64,000 nucleotides of DNA. Origin: Alistipes sp. GTDB lineage: Bacteria; Bacteroidota; Bacteroidia; Bacteroidales; Rikenellaceae. The translations under genes were made by a program, and so were the position numbers. The stretch spans positions 21,362 through 85,361 of the forward strand of contig JAFZFP010000005.1 of assembly GCA_017555905.1 (NCBI GenBank), written 5' to 3'. Under the pieces are notes generated by a model. That model did not search any database and had not been told where the DNA came from. It worked only from the letters and a program-made list of their open reading frames with translations. Of the stretch, positions 24,242-33,279 are shown in pieces (position 1 is the first letter of the stretch; each line of letters opens with the position of its first letter).

Positions 24242-26082
24242 TAAGTAAGATGATACGCTACGACATAGTGCTTTATGCTCAGGAGCAGGAGCGCTTTGTG
24301 GAGGAGTTGCGCGAACTCGGCTTGGTGGATATCACCACTTCGGGCTGGGAACCATCTGAGAACGATAGAGCGTTGCTTCTCGATATCGAGGCTTATAACA
24401 AGGCCCTCGACTTCCTTGGCTCGTTCACCTCTTCGGAGGAGTATAATAAGGGTGTTGCGGAGTGTGCTAATGGTGCTGAGGCCTACGAGTTGTATGAGAA
24501 TGCTCGTGAGGAGCGTCAGCGAATCACACAGGAGATTACTCGTCTCGAGAAACTCGCCGACGAGACTGAGCCTTGGGGCCATTTCTCTAACGACGAGATC
24601 ACTCGCTTGGCTAATCGCGGTATCAACCTTAGATTCTTTATGGCTCAGCCAGCCGCCTTTGCAAAGGTTATGGAGGAGTTGCCAGAGGGTGTTACCTTGA
24701 GCGAGATTGGTCGTACTCAGTCGATGATTTATTTCGCAACCATTACTGTAGGTAGTATACCGTTTGTTCTTGATGCTCAGGAGATTCGCTTGCCAAATAT
24801 GGATAGCGAGGCTATGCGCAAGGAGATCGCTGCTCTCAAGGCTCAGGACAAGGCTTTGAATGAGTCGTTCTCACGTGCTGCACGCTCTAAGGAACTTATC
24901 GCTCAGGAGTGTGGTGCGCTTAAGGAGCAACTTCAAGGCTTAAAGGTAGGCGCTACGGCTAAGCGAGAGGTGGATGGCCGTCTCCTTATCCTTGAGGGAT
25001 GGGCTGAGGCTGAGACCTCAGCAAAGGTTGATGCTCTCTTGAACGAGTATCCTAACCTTATCTATGAGCGTCGTGATGCAACTATCGATGATGAGGCCCC
25101 TGTGAAACTTAAGAATAATAAGTTTGCGCAGTTGTTCGAACTTATCGGTGCTATGTACGCACTCCCTAAGTATGGTACGTTGGATCTAACAGCAATTTTC
25201 GGACCATTCTATATGCTCTTCTTCGCAATTTGTTTGTGCGATGCAGGTTATGGTTTGGTGTTGTTGCTTGCTGGTTTGGCACTCTTGAAGAAGGGTGGTC
25301 CTGGCCTTCGTCAGGCTGCTTGGCTCTCTATTGTATGTGCTACGGCTACCGTATTGTTCGGATTCTATGCTAACTCCTTCTTCGGAGTTGCTATCTCAGA
25401 CTATGCCCCTGTGATTAAGTTCCTCGACTTCCAGCAGGACTTCTTCTCAATATCGTTGGCTATTGGTGTATTCCAGATTTTGGTGGGTATGGCTATCAAT
25501 ATCTATATGAAGGCTAAACTCTTTGGTTTTACCTCTACCTTCGGTTCGTTGGGTTGGTTTATCATCCTGTTGTCGGGTGCATTGGCTGTTGGTCTTCCTA
25601 TGTTCGGCCTCGGTATCCCTGGTTTCGACGCTTCGTCGCCAATCTTCTACGGCTTGGTGGGCGTTGGTGCAGTGTTGATGTTGTTGTTGAACAATGTTAA
25701 GCGCAATCCGCTTATCAACATTGGTGCAGGCCTTTGGGATGCCTACAACAATATTACAGGTCTTTTGAGTGATGTATTGAGTTATATCCGTCTCTTTGCT
25801 ATCGGTCTTTCGGGCGGTGTATTGGCTCAGGTATTCAACTCATTGGCTATGGGACTTTCGGGTCTCTCGGAGGGTATCGCTGGATCGGCGTGGTATGTCG
25901 TTGCTTTGCAGATTGTTGCAGCATCGATTATCCTCTTGATTGGTCACGGTATCAACCTCTTTATGTCAGCGATTTCGTCATTCGTTCACCCTATGCGTTT
26001 GACCTTCGTTGAGTTTTACAAGAATGCAGGTTTCGAGATGGGCCAGCGCTCATTCGACCCTGTGAGAAAAATGAATAAGTAA
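24238..26082 (+). CDS. V-type ATPase membrane subunit I
   Basis: The 614-residue subunit I (a-type) forms the ion half-channels. The N-terminal 310 residues are cytosolic and helical with coiled-coil segments and attach to the peripheral stalk. The C-terminal half has about seven or eight membrane helices, including FGPFYMLFFAICLCDAGYGL (first helix) and the helix LLSDVLSYIRLFAIGLSGGVL, which carries the conserved arginine (in SYIRLFA) that exchanges ions with the rotor carboxylate, and a final helix with GHGINLFMSAISSFVHPMRL. Length is near that of other bacterial I subunits. Confidence 0.93.
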   Translation: MISKMIRYDIVLYAQEQERFVEELRELGLVDITTSGWEPSENDRALLLDIEAYNKALDFLGSFTSSEEYNKGVAECANGAEAYELYENAREERQRITQEITRLEKLADETEPWGHFSNDEITRLANRGINLRFFMAQPAAFAKVMEELPEGVTLSEIGRTQSMIYFATITVGSIPFVLDAQEIRLPNMDSEAMRKEIAALKAQDKALNESFSRAARSKELIAQECGALKEQLQGLKVGATAKREVDGRLLILEGWAEAETSAKVDALLNEYPNLIYERRDATIDDEAPVKLKNNKFAQLFELIGAMYALPKYGTLDLTAIFGPFYMLFFAICLCDAGYGLVLLLAGLALLKKGGPGLRQAAWLSIVCATATVLFGFYANSFFGVAISDYAPVIKFLDFQQDFFSISLAIGVFQILVGMAINIYMKAKLFGFTSTFGSLGWFIILLSGALAVGLPMFGLGIPGFDASSPIFYGLVGVGAVLMLLLNNVKRNPLINIGAGLWDAYNNITGLLSDVLSYIRLFAIGLSGGVLAQVFNSLAMGLSGLSEGIAGSAWYVVALQIVAASIILLIGHGINLFMSAISSFVHPMRLTFVEFYKNAGFEMGQRSFDPVRKMNK

Positions 26083-26120
26083 ACAAGTAAATATTAACAA
26101 TTTAAAAACTTTAAACAATT

Positions 26121-26573
26121 ATGAATTCAGCATTAATTTTGGCTTATTTGGGCGTTGTCCTTATGGTCGGTGTATCAGGTTTGGCTTCAGCAGTAGCAAC
26201 AGCACGTTGTGGTATGGCTTCTGTAGGCGCTTTGAAGAAGAATAGCGGTGCTTTCGGTAGCTATATGATTCTCTCTGCGCTTCCTGGTTCTCAGGGTCTC
26301 TACGGTTTCGTAGGTTACTTTATGGTTAGCGGTCTTATCTCTGACGCTATGTCTATGCTTACCGCTGTAGGTATCTTTGGTGCAGGTTTGTTGATGGCTA
26401 TCGTATGTTTGTCTTCAGCATTGTTCCAGGGTAAGGTTTGTGCTAACGGTATCGCTGCTATCGGTAACGGTAACGACGTTATGGGTAAGACCCTTATCCT
26501 TGCTGCGTTCCCTGAGTTGTACGCTATCTTGGGTGTTGCTGCAACATTCCTTATCTCTACAGCTATCGCTTAA
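26121..26573 (+). CDS. V-type ATPase rotor subunit K (16-kDa proteolipid)
   Basis: The 150-residue protein has four helices arranged as two hairpins, the duplicated form of the proteolipid. The ion-carrying glutamate is E132 (AAFPELYAILG) in the last helix. In the first hairpin the corresponding place reads LSALPGSQGLYGF (L54, S57, Q58), and Q103 lies in LFQGK; together these match the ligand set of the Na+-binding site described for Enterococcus hirae NtpK (Leu, Thr, Gln, Gln, Glu), with Ser for Thr. I therefore infer Na+ coupling. It is the last gene of the operon, 38 bp after subunit I, and a strong terminator follows. Confidence 0.92.
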   Translation: MNSALILAYLGVVLMVGVSGLASAVATARCGMASVGALKKNSGAFGSYMILSALPGSQGLYGFVGYFMVSGLISDAMSMLTAVGIFGAGLLMAIVCLSSALFQGKVCANGIAAIGNGNDVMGKTLILAAFPELYAILGVAATFLISTAIA

Positions 26574-26608
26574 TTATAGAGGCGAAAGCAACGCAGATAG
26601 GTGTTGCA

Positions 26609-26655
26609 AAAGAGAATCCGACAATGGGCTTTCCATTGTCGGATTTCTCTTTTAT
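26609..26655 (+). terminator. Terminator of the V-ATPase operon
   Basis: A long near-perfect stem (AGAGAATCCGACAATGG pairing with CCATTGTCGGATTTCTCT, one mismatch) ends in a T-rich run. It lies 36 bp past the K stop and precedes the convergent ruvB gene. Confidence 0.85.
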
Positions 26656-26693
26656 GTGGCTATGTGTTAGTCGATTCGACTAAAAGGAGACCA

Positions 26694-27713
26694 TTAGAAA
26701 AGGCTTGGCTCGGGGTCGATGTCGTTATAGTCGTAGCCGAGGTGCTTGTAGGCAAGTTTCGTTGCCTCGCGGCCTCGTGGCGTGCGCTTAAGATAGCCCT
26801 CTTTGATTAGGAATGGCTCGTAGACCTCCTCGATAGTTCCAGCCTCTTCACTAACCGCGGTGGCTATGGTGTTTAGACCCACGGGGCCTCCGTTGAACTT
26901 CTCGATAATAGTAGCCAAAATCTTGTTATCCATCTGGTCGAGACCTCGAGAGTCGATGTTTAGTGCCGAGAGGGCTAAGCGTGTGATATCTACGTCGATA
27001 TGTCCCTCGCCCTCAACCATAGCAAAGTCGCGAACACGACGAAGTAGGGCGTTGGCGATACGTGGTGTGCCACGCGAACGGAGTGCTATTTCGAGTGATG
27101 CGTCATCATCAATGGAGATGTCGAGTATTGACGCTGAGCGCTTTACGATATTCGAAAGAATAGGCGCATCGTAGTACTCGAGGTGGCAGGTGATGCCGAA
27201 ACGTGCGCGTAGGGGAGAGGTCAAAAGACCACTTCTGGTGGTTGCACCGACAAGGGTGAATGGCGCCAAGTCAATCTGTATCGAACGTGCCGCAGGACCC
27301 TTGTCCAAGACGATGTCGATTTTGAAATCCTCCATTGCCGAGTAGAGATACTCCTCGACTATGGGGCTAAGGCGGTGAATCTCGTCAATGAAGAGTACGT
27401 CGCCAGGGTTAAGATTAGTAAGGAGGCCTGCTAAGTCACCAGGTTTATCCAATACTGGGCCAGAGGTGACACGCAGTTGTGCCCCCATCTCATTGGCAAT
27501 GATATTGGCAAGAGTAGTTTTGCCCAATCCTGGAGGACCGTGCAGTAGGGTATGGTCGAGGGAGTCGCCACGCATAAGGGCGGCCTTGATAAATATCTTG
27601 AGGTTGGATACTATCTTGTCCTGACCAGCAAAATTGTTGAGTGCTTGGGGGCGTATTCTGCCCTCAAACTCCTTGTCGCTCTCTATATTTCGTAAGTTTC
27701 TGTCTACGCCCAT
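26694..27713 (-). CDS. ruvB: Holliday junction branch migration helicase RuvB
   Basis: RuvB is the hexameric AAA+ motor that, with RuvA, drives branch migration during recombinational repair. The 339-residue protein has Walker [13 protein letters not shown] (about residues 59-70), Walker [10 protein letters not shown], sensor 1 in [11 protein letters not shown], the arginine finger in PLRARFG, and the C-terminal winged helix with the KRTPRGR segment ([19 protein letters not shown]). All are standard. ruvA and ruvC are not in this window. It has its own promoter and is transcribed alone. Confidence 0.97.
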   Translation of the reverse strand: MGVDRNLRNIESDKEFEGRIRPQALNNFAGQDKIVSNLKIFIKAALMRGDSLDHTLLHGPPGLGKTTLANIIANEMGAQLRVTSGPVLDKPGDLAGLLTNLNPGDVLFIDEIHRLSPIVEEYLYSAMEDFKIDIVLDKGPAARSIQIDLAPFTLVGATTRSGLLTSPLRARFGITCHLEYYDAPILSNIVKRSASILDISIDDDASLEIALRSRGTPRIANALLRRVRDFAMVEGEGHIDVDITRLALSALNIDSRGLDQMDNKILATIIEKFNGGPVGLNTIATAVSEEAGTIEEVYEPFLIKEGYLKRTPRGREATKLAYKHLGYDYNDIDPEPSLF

Positions 27714-27736
27714 AATGGATTTAAATTTACCAAATG

Positions 27737-27767
27737 CAAATATACAATTTTATGTCGAATAATACAA
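27737..27767 (-). promoter_or_regulatory. Promoter of ruvB
   Basis: A -7 TATATTTG (plus-strand 27737-27744) and a -33 TTG (CAA at 27765-27767) with a 20-bp spacer lie 23 bp upstream of the ruvB start. Confidence 0.7.
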
Positions 27768-27882
27768 AATATATCGTCTTCGAATAGTAACAATCCATCG
27801 AACTTATCACTATGTGATAACGACTATTGATACGATTTTAGTAATTATTGATAGAATTTTTCTTTTTATCCAAAAATTATAC

Positions 27883-27890
27883 TAAATTTG
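27883..27890 (+). promoter_or_regulatory. -7 element of the putative nucleic-acid utilization operon
   Basis: TAAATTTG lies about 90 bp upstream of the large lipoprotein gene. No TTG is found at the usual -33 distance, so expression may depend on an activator or another promoter. The sequence between 27768 and 27880 is AT-rich without a gene. Confidence 0.4.
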
Positions 27891-27980
27891 CGAACTTGCT
27901 ATGCGTACGTGCGCGTATGAGTGATTTGTTGAATAAAATAGATACGGAACAAATATTTTATAATTCAAATTTTAAAAGTT

Positions 27981-30875
27981 ATGGAGAATAGATTTTTCAG
28001 ATCTCTTGTAGCCGTTGCGATGCTCCTTGGTTCTGCCTTGGGCTTTGTAGCGTGTGAGGAGGCAGGTGACGAGATCGTTGCCAACCCTACCGTAGAGGTC
28101 TCTGCTAAGACTCTCAACTTCACCGTTGAAGAGGGTAGTAAGACTCTTGACATCACAGCCAACTCGCTTTGGCGTGTGGAGAACGACATCGACTGGGTTA
28201 CCGTTACCCCTATGGCTGGTGAGGGCGATGGTAAGGTCGTTGTTGCGGTATCAATGAACGACAGCGGTGTAATGCGTGAGGCTACCTTCAAGGTATGCTC
28301 AATCCACAAGGAGTATGGCGTTTGGGAGACTCGCAAGGTTAAGGTCTCTCAGTCTGCTAACGAGGCACCTACCGTAGAAGAGGAGGTACTCTACAGCGAT
28401 AACTTCGATGGTAGAGAGGCAACTAAGGAGTATGGTAATAGCAATAGTTCTTGGCCTTATATTGACCAGTTCCCTGAGTTCGCTAACCCTACAGGTACTG
28501 CTGGTGCAAATGTAACTTATAGCGGTGCAGGTGTATCTGTTCGTGCTAACTCAACATCTAACAGTAGCTATTCGGACTACGCAGGTTCTGGTTCTAACAA
28601 CATCTTCTTCGGTGGTGGCGCATACTTCCAGATCAACAATATCACTCCATTGGAGGGTGTTAATTTCAAGGTTACTTTCGGTACCGAGAAGTACTCTCAG
28701 GATGGCGATAGCACATTCCGCCCCGAGGAGTTTATCCTATCAATCTCTAAGAATGGTACTGATTGGGCGCCTGTAGAGTACACCTACGCAGGTACTGAGC
28801 CTGGCCGTTGGAATGTGGCTACTGCTAATTTCACTTTGGCTGCTGCAACCGCGACTCTTCACATCAAGTTTGAGGCTAAGGTTGCTTCGGTTTACCGTCT
28901 CGACGATGTTAAGTTCTACACTGGTAACGGTGGCCAGACTATCGACCTCGACAATATCCAGGTTGAGACTCCAGAGCCTCCAACAACCGACGCTCTCTAC
29001 TACGATAACTTCGACGGTCAGGGCGCAGTGAAGGATGGTGAGGGCTACTGGCCATACGTCACTGACTTCCCACAGATGAAGAATGCTGCTGGTGCTGCTG
29101 CTACTAATGTAAGTTATGAGGGTTACAACGCAACCGTTCGTAACAACTCTAACTCTGATGGCTCTTACTCTGACTATGCTGGTTCGGGTGTTAATAACAT
29201 CTTCTTTGGCAAGGGTAACGCCTGGTTTATGGTTAAGGACCTAGCCCTTGAGTCTTCACAGAAGAACCTTACCTTGACCTTCGGTACTGAGAAGTACTCA
29301 CAGACTTTGGGTAGCATCTTCACCCCATCTGAGTTCCTCGTTCAGCTCTCTGCTGATGGCACCACTTGGTCTAACGTGGAGTACACCTTCGCTGGTACTG
29401 CAGAGGGTCGTTGGAATGTAGCTACTGCAAACTTCACGTTGAAGACAGTCCCTGCGAAACTCTACATCAAGTTCACAGCACTCGCTGAGAGCGCATACCG
29501 TCTCGATGACGTCACTTTGGATCTAGGCCAGGGTGGTCAGGAGATTGACCTCGCTAATGGCACTACAGAGCAGCCTGGTGGTGGTGACGAGCCAGAGAAT
29601 CCCGATCAGCCTAACGTGCCTGCAAATGGTGTTTATGAGTCAGACTCGGCGTTTGTTTGCTCATCGGATAATTCAACAAATGCTGTTTACTCTCTTAAGA
29701 ACACTACAATTGCGGGCAATGCTGTTACTGGTTTCAAGTTGGGTAAGTCAAAGCTGCAGGGTAAGTTTACCTCTGGTGCGGTAAGCGTGACTGGTACAAA
29801 GTATTTGAACTTCTACGCTGGTGCTTGGAATGGCACAACTGCTACGCTCTACGTTCGTGTTGATGGTGGCGTAGCACAGTCGGTGAATCTCGCAGGCAAT
29901 GCAGGTGCTCACGACAACGCTCCTTACACAAATCCAGAACTCTCATTTGCTGACTCTGACCACTTCTCTCTCCAGTTCGAGGGCTTGACAGAGTCTTCAA
30001 CGGTAGAGTTCTCAACAAATGCAGATTTCGCTCTTACTACACATAGCGGTCAGGCTCCAGATATCGCACCACGTGTAATCGTTTGCGGTGTTAAGCTTAC
30101 TGATGAGCCTATTGGTGCAGAGACTCCTGGTGGTGAGCCAGTAAATCCAGAGCCAGAACCAGAGCCTACCCCAGGTGAGGTTGTTGTGGCTACAGTAGCA
30201 GAGTTCTTGGCTGCTGCTGAGGGTGAAACTATTTATGAGCTTACAGGTGTGATTAAGAATGTGGCAAATACCAACTATGGTAACTTCGACCTTAAGGATG
30301 CTACTGGCACCGTCTACGTCTATGGTATTTACGACGAGGATGGCAACAAAGTCTTCACATCACTTGGCTTGAAGGAGGGAGATACACTTACTATTCGTGG
30401 TAAGCGTACCTCTTACAATGATGCTCCTCAGATGGGTAGTGGAGTCTACGTCTCTCACATTTCGGCTCCTGAGCAGGAGCAGCCAGAGAACGAGGCTACT
30501 CTATCGTTCGCAGATGCTAGCAACCGAGTTAGTTGGGATACCTCTAAGCAGGTTTGGAAGGCTAATGGTATCACATTAACCAACAACAAAGGAGCTTCAA
30601 CAAGCAATGTGGCTGATTATGTAGCACCAGCTCGTTTCTACAAGAGCTCCGAGCTTATCGTTGAGTGCGACCACGCAATCTCGAAGATCGATTTTGCCTG
30701 CAACGGTGGCTCATACGCTACAGCATTGAAGGATTCAATCACCTCAGGCAACGTGACTGTTGATGGTAGCATCGTTACCGTTACATTCTCGTCACCAGTT
30801 TCATCTTACACTATTGCGTCACTCACTGGTGGTCAGGTAAGAATGAACAGCTTGACAGTAACTTACGCTGAGTAA
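27981..30875 (+). CDS. Large multidomain surface lipoprotein (BACON, duplicated beta-sandwich module, OB-fold)
   Basis: The 964-residue protein has a lipoprotein signal with lipobox GFVAC (C25) followed by acidic residues (EEAGDE), the type of sequence that directs Bacteroidota lipoproteins to the cell surface. Next come a BACON-like domain (about 37-127), two tandem copies of a module of about 185 residues (about 136-320 and 336-515, each beginning YxDNFDG and containing SYSDYAGSG, NNIFFG, TFGTEKYSQ, GRWNVATANFTL and YRLDDV), an acidic Pro-rich linker, a third beta domain (about 550-700), an OB-fold-like domain (about 730-830, ELTGVIKNV to VYVSHI) and a C-terminal beta domain. No catalytic motif is seen; binding of a polymer is inferred. 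It heads a five-gene set with two nucleases and a TonB receptor. Confidence 0.72.
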   Translation: MENRFFRSLVAVAMLLGSALGFVACEEAGDEIVANPTVEVSAKTLNFTVEEGSKTLDITANSLWRVENDIDWVTVTPMAGEGDGKVVVAVSMNDSGVMREATFKVCSIHKEYGVWETRKVKVSQSANEAPTVEEEVLYSDNFDGREATKEYGNSNSSWPYIDQFPEFANPTGTAGANVTYSGAGVSVRANSTSNSSYSDYAGSGSNNIFFGGGAYFQINNITPLEGVNFKVTFGTEKYSQDGDSTFRPEEFILSISKNGTDWAPVEYTYAGTEPGRWNVATANFTLAAATATLHIKFEAKVASVYRLDDVKFYTGNGGQTIDLDNIQVETPEPPTTDALYYDNFDGQGAVKDGEGYWPYVTDFPQMKNAAGAAATNVSYEGYNATVRNNSNSDGSYSDYAGSGVNNIFFGKGNAWFMVKDLALESSQKNLTLTFGTEKYSQTLGSIFTPSEFLVQLSADGTTWSNVEYTFAGTAEGRWNVATANFTLKTVPAKLYIKFTALAESAYRLDDVTLDLGQGGQEIDLANGTTEQPGGGDEPENPDQPNVPANGVYESDSAFVCSSDNSTNAVYSLKNTTIAGNAVTGFKLGKSKLQGKFTSGAVSVTGTKYLNFYAGAWNGTTATLYVRVDGGVAQSVNLAGNAGAHDNAPYTNPELSFADSDHFSLQFEGLTESSTVEFSTNADFALTTHSGQAPDIAPRVIVCGVKLTDEPIGAETPGGEPVNPEPEPEPTPGEVVVATVAEFLAAAEGETIYELTGVIKNVANTNYGNFDLKDATGTVYVYGIYDEDGNKVFTSLGLKEGDTLTIRGKRTSYNDAPQMGSGVYVSHISAPEQEQPENEATLSFADASNRVSWDTSKQVWKANGITLTNNKGASTSNVADYVAPARFYKSSELIVECDHAISKIDFACNGGSYATALKDSITSGNVTVDGSIVTVTFSSPVSSYTIASLTGGQVRMNSLTVTYAE
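28380..29530 (+). repeat. Tandem duplication inside the large lipoprotein gene
   Basis: Two in-frame copies of a module of about 550 bp (about 28385-28945 and 28990-29530) share several near-identical peptides: SYSDYAGSG, NNIFFG, TFGTEKYSQ and GRWNVATANFTL. Divergence elsewhere shows the duplication is not recent. Confidence 0.75.
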
Positions 30876-30895
30876 TAAACTCTCGCCTTTTGTGA

Positions 30896-30921
30896 ACTGT
30901 GGGTGAGCAATCACCCACAGT
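30896..30921 (+). promoter_or_regulatory. Perfect hairpin with GCAA tetraloop between lipoprotein and nuclease genes
   Basis: An 11-bp perfect stem (ACTGTGGGTGA and TCACCCACAGT) closed by a GNRA-type GCAA loop lies about 20 bp after the lipoprotein stop. It is followed by CCCAAGGGGGAGG rather than a T-run, so it is not a standard terminator. It may be an mRNA-stabilising or processing element that sets different expression of the two genes. Confidence 0.55.
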
Positions 30922-30992
30922 CCCAAGGGGGAGGAGATGAAAGAGGAAAGAGAAAAGAGGAAAGGAAGATAAGATTAATCGGGAAAAAATTT

Positions 30993-32201
30993 ATGCGTAG
31001 AGCAAAGAGGATAATGTCGGTGGTTGTGAGTGCGATTTTGGTCGTGCTTATGATGGTTGGATGTGAAATTGTGCCAGTAGAGAAGATTGGTAGTAAAGCC
31101 TATATTTCGAATACGGAGATTAAGGGTGATAGTAAGAATTGCGCTGTGGTGCTTAGTGCGCAACAGGGTACGTCTTACACAATCGCCGTAGAGTCTGCGG
31201 AGGATTGGGCGCACTTCTCTAACGGTGCCACCTACATCGAGGGAACAATGGAGACTGGCGATAAGGTAGTGTATATCTATTTCGACAAGAATCCTTCGGG
31301 CCAGAGCCGTGATGCAGTGGTTGTCGTAGAGTTCTCGGATGAGGAGGTCTTCGAACTCGAATTCACACAACATAGTTACGATAGCACCATCGCCATAGAT
31401 AGGGAGTGGGCAGAGTTGCCACTCTGTAAGAACGAGGATAACTACATCTATAATACCCATTACGGCAGGATGGGTTCAAAGAGTAATGCTCGAAACTATA
31501 CCTTCTGCTTCGATCCCGACTATCGTGCATCGGTTTGGGTGGCCTATCCGCTCCATTCGTCATATACTACGGGCAGCGGTAACCGCGACTATAGTAGTTT
31601 TGGTTACGACCCTACGGTAAGCACGTCGTGTCAGGCGAATATGGGTGCTGGCTCCTATAATGGTCGCTATGATAGAGGTCACCAAATCCCTGCTGCCGAC
31701 CGCAAGTGTTCGCAGGAGATGATGGATCAGACCTTCTATGCTACGAATATGACCCCTCAGCAGGCTAACTTCAACCAGAAGAAGTGGGGTGCTTTGGAGG
31801 GCAAGGTGCGTAATATGATCTGCTCGGATACGCTCTACGTAGTTACGGGAGCATACTTCGAGGGTGAGCACCACTCATCTATTTACAAACAGACAAACGA
31901 CCGTTCGGGTAACGTATGTCCTACGCCAACATACTACTACAAGGCCTTGCTTCGCACGAAGAAGGGTAATACGGGTAAGCGTATAGACCAGATTTCGGAT
32001 GCTTCACAACTTAGGGCTATCGCCTTCTGGATGGAGCACGCCGACACGGGTAACGATACAAATATCAAGGCTACTGATTGCATTTCGGTAGCGGAACTCG
32101 AGGAGATTACCGGCTTCACATTCTTCCCGATGCTCGATGATGCCATCGAGGCAGAGGTGAAGCGTACGGCAGTGGCCTCGGAGTGGGGTATAACGCAGTA
32201 A
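30993..32201 (+). CDS. DNA/RNA non-specific endonuclease, lipoprotein with BACON-like domain
   Basis: The 402-residue protein has a lipoprotein signal (lipobox LMMVGC, C24), a BACON-like beta domain (about 35-127), and a C-terminal nuclease of the beta-beta-alpha-metal (NUC1/Serratia nuclease) family. The catalytic motif YDRGHQIPAADR is present with general base H230 in DRGH, and the metal-binding asparagine lies in the downstream NMTPQQANFNQKKW segment. Such enzymes cut DNA and RNA outside the cytoplasm using Mg2+. I chose the ATG at 30993; a longer frame from a GTG at 30903 would add 30 charged residues and start inside the hairpin. It is second in the five-gene exported cluster, followed 29 bp later by the phosphatase-family nuclease. 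Confidence 0.88.
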   Translation: MRRAKRIMSVVVSAILVVLMMVGCEIVPVEKIGSKAYISNTEIKGDSKNCAVVLSAQQGTSYTIAVESAEDWAHFSNGATYIEGTMETGDKVVYIYFDKNPSGQSRDAVVVVEFSDEEVFELEFTQHSYDSTIAIDREWAELPLCKNEDNYIYNTHYGRMGSKSNARNYTFCFDPDYRASVWVAYPLHSSYTTGSGNRDYSSFGYDPTVSTSCQANMGAGSYNGRYDRGHQIPAADRKCSQEMMDQTFYATNMTPQQANFNQKKWGALEGKVRNMICSDTLYVVTGAYFEGEHHSSIYKQTNDRSGNVCPTPTYYYKALLRTKKGNTGKRIDQISDASQLRAIAFWMEHADTGNDTNIKATDCISVAELEEITGFTFFPMLDDAIEAEVKRTAVASEWGITQ

Positions 32202-32230
32202 CGGAGTGAACGAAAACTAAATTTAACGAT

Positions 32231-33262
32231 ATGAAGAAAAATCTATTGATGCTGTGTATAGCATTATTCTCTGTAGCAACTCTTTATGCGCAGGAGAAGC
32301 CATACTCAGTAGTATTCTACAACTTAGAGAACTTGTTCGATATCTACGACGATCCCGAGACTCACGACGAGGAGTTCACACCAAACGGTATCAAGCAGTG
32401 GAACGAGATTAAGTATCAGAAGAAACTTAGCAATATGGAGCGCGTGTTGTTCGATATCGCTAAGATACAGAAGGATTACCCTATAGTAATTGGTGTGTCG
32501 GAGATTGAGAATCGCACCGTTTTGGAGGATCTCATCTCACAACCAAACCTTAAGGGAGCCAACTACCGCATCTGTCACTACGACTCACCCGATGCTCGTG
32601 GTGTGGATGTAGCGTTCCTCTATCGCTCGGATGTCTTCAAAATCGAGGGCTCGGATAATATCAAACTCGAGGTCGAGGAGTTGCCAAACTTCCGCACTCG
32701 TGACTTGGTGGTTATGTGGGGTACGATCGAGGATGAGCCATTCTACTTCCTCGTGTCGCACTGGCCATCACGCCTTGGTGGTAAGGAGGCTTCGCAGTTC
32801 AAGCGCGATGCTTGTGCAAGACAGATTCGCCAGATTAAGGACTCGCTCCTTAGAGAGAATCCTGCTACAAAGGTGATTGTTATGGGCGACTTCAACGATG
32901 ATGCTACGGATGCCAGCATTGTGAAGACTATGGGTGCTAAGGGTAAGGTTAAGGAGCTCGTCGAGGGTGACTTCTTCAACCCATACAATGCTATGTTGCG
33001 TGCGGGCCTCGGTACGTTGGCTTATCAGGATGCGTGGAACTTATTCGATAATATCTGCGTTACCGAGAATTTGGTGAATGCTAAAAGTGGCGAGTTGAAG
33101 TTGATTAAGGGCAACAAGTACTATGGTAACATCTTCACACGCCCATATATGCTTCAGCAGGAGGGTAAGTACAAGGGTTATCCATTGCGTACGTTTGTGA
33201 CCAATAACTTCCAGAATGGTTTCAGCGACCACTTCCCCGTATATATTTATATAGGTAAATAA
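32231..33262 (+). CDS. Secreted endonuclease/exonuclease/phosphatase family protein
   Basis: A cleavable signal peptide (residues 1-20, LYA-Q) precedes an EEP-fold domain. Family motifs are FYNLENLFD (N31 to D37), GVSEIENR (E91/E93), the substrate-positioning ARGVDVAFLYR, SHWPSRLGG, GDFND (219-223) and the terminal SDHFP with H334, so the DNase I-type metal site looks complete. EEP enzymes cut phosphodiester or phosphomonoester bonds in nucleic acids, lipids or inositol phosphates. The neighbouring NUC1 nuclease and OB-fold lipoproteins favour nucleic acid. No lipobox is seen, so it should be periplasmic or released. Start ATG at 32231 is supported by the signal peptide. Confidence 0.88.
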   Translation: MKKNLLMLCIALFSVATLYAQEKPYSVVFYNLENLFDIYDDPETHDEEFTPNGIKQWNEIKYQKKLSNMERVLFDIAKIQKDYPIVIGVSEIENRTVLEDLISQPNLKGANYRICHYDSPDARGVDVAFLYRSDVFKIEGSDNIKLEVEELPNFRTRDLVVMWGTIEDEPFYFLVSHWPSRLGGKEASQFKRDACARQIRQIKDSLLRENPATKVIVMGDFNDDATDASIVKTMGAKGKVKELVEGDFFNPYNAMLRAGLGTLAYQDAWNLFDNICVTENLVNAKSGELKLIKGNKYYGNIFTRPYMLQQEGKYKGYPLRTFVTNNFQNGFSDHFPVYIYIGK

Positions 33263-33279
33263 TACAAAATAGAGATAAT

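Noticed and set aside
19057-26573. V-ATPase operon as evidence of an archaeal genome
   Set aside because: DUF2764, the gene order and Bacteroidota promoters show this is the bacterial V-ATPase form found in Bacteroidales.
30903-30992. GTG-start extension of the nuclease lipoprotein
   Set aside because: It begins inside a perfect hairpin and puts 30 charged residues before a canonical lipoprotein signal; the ATG at 30993 is better.
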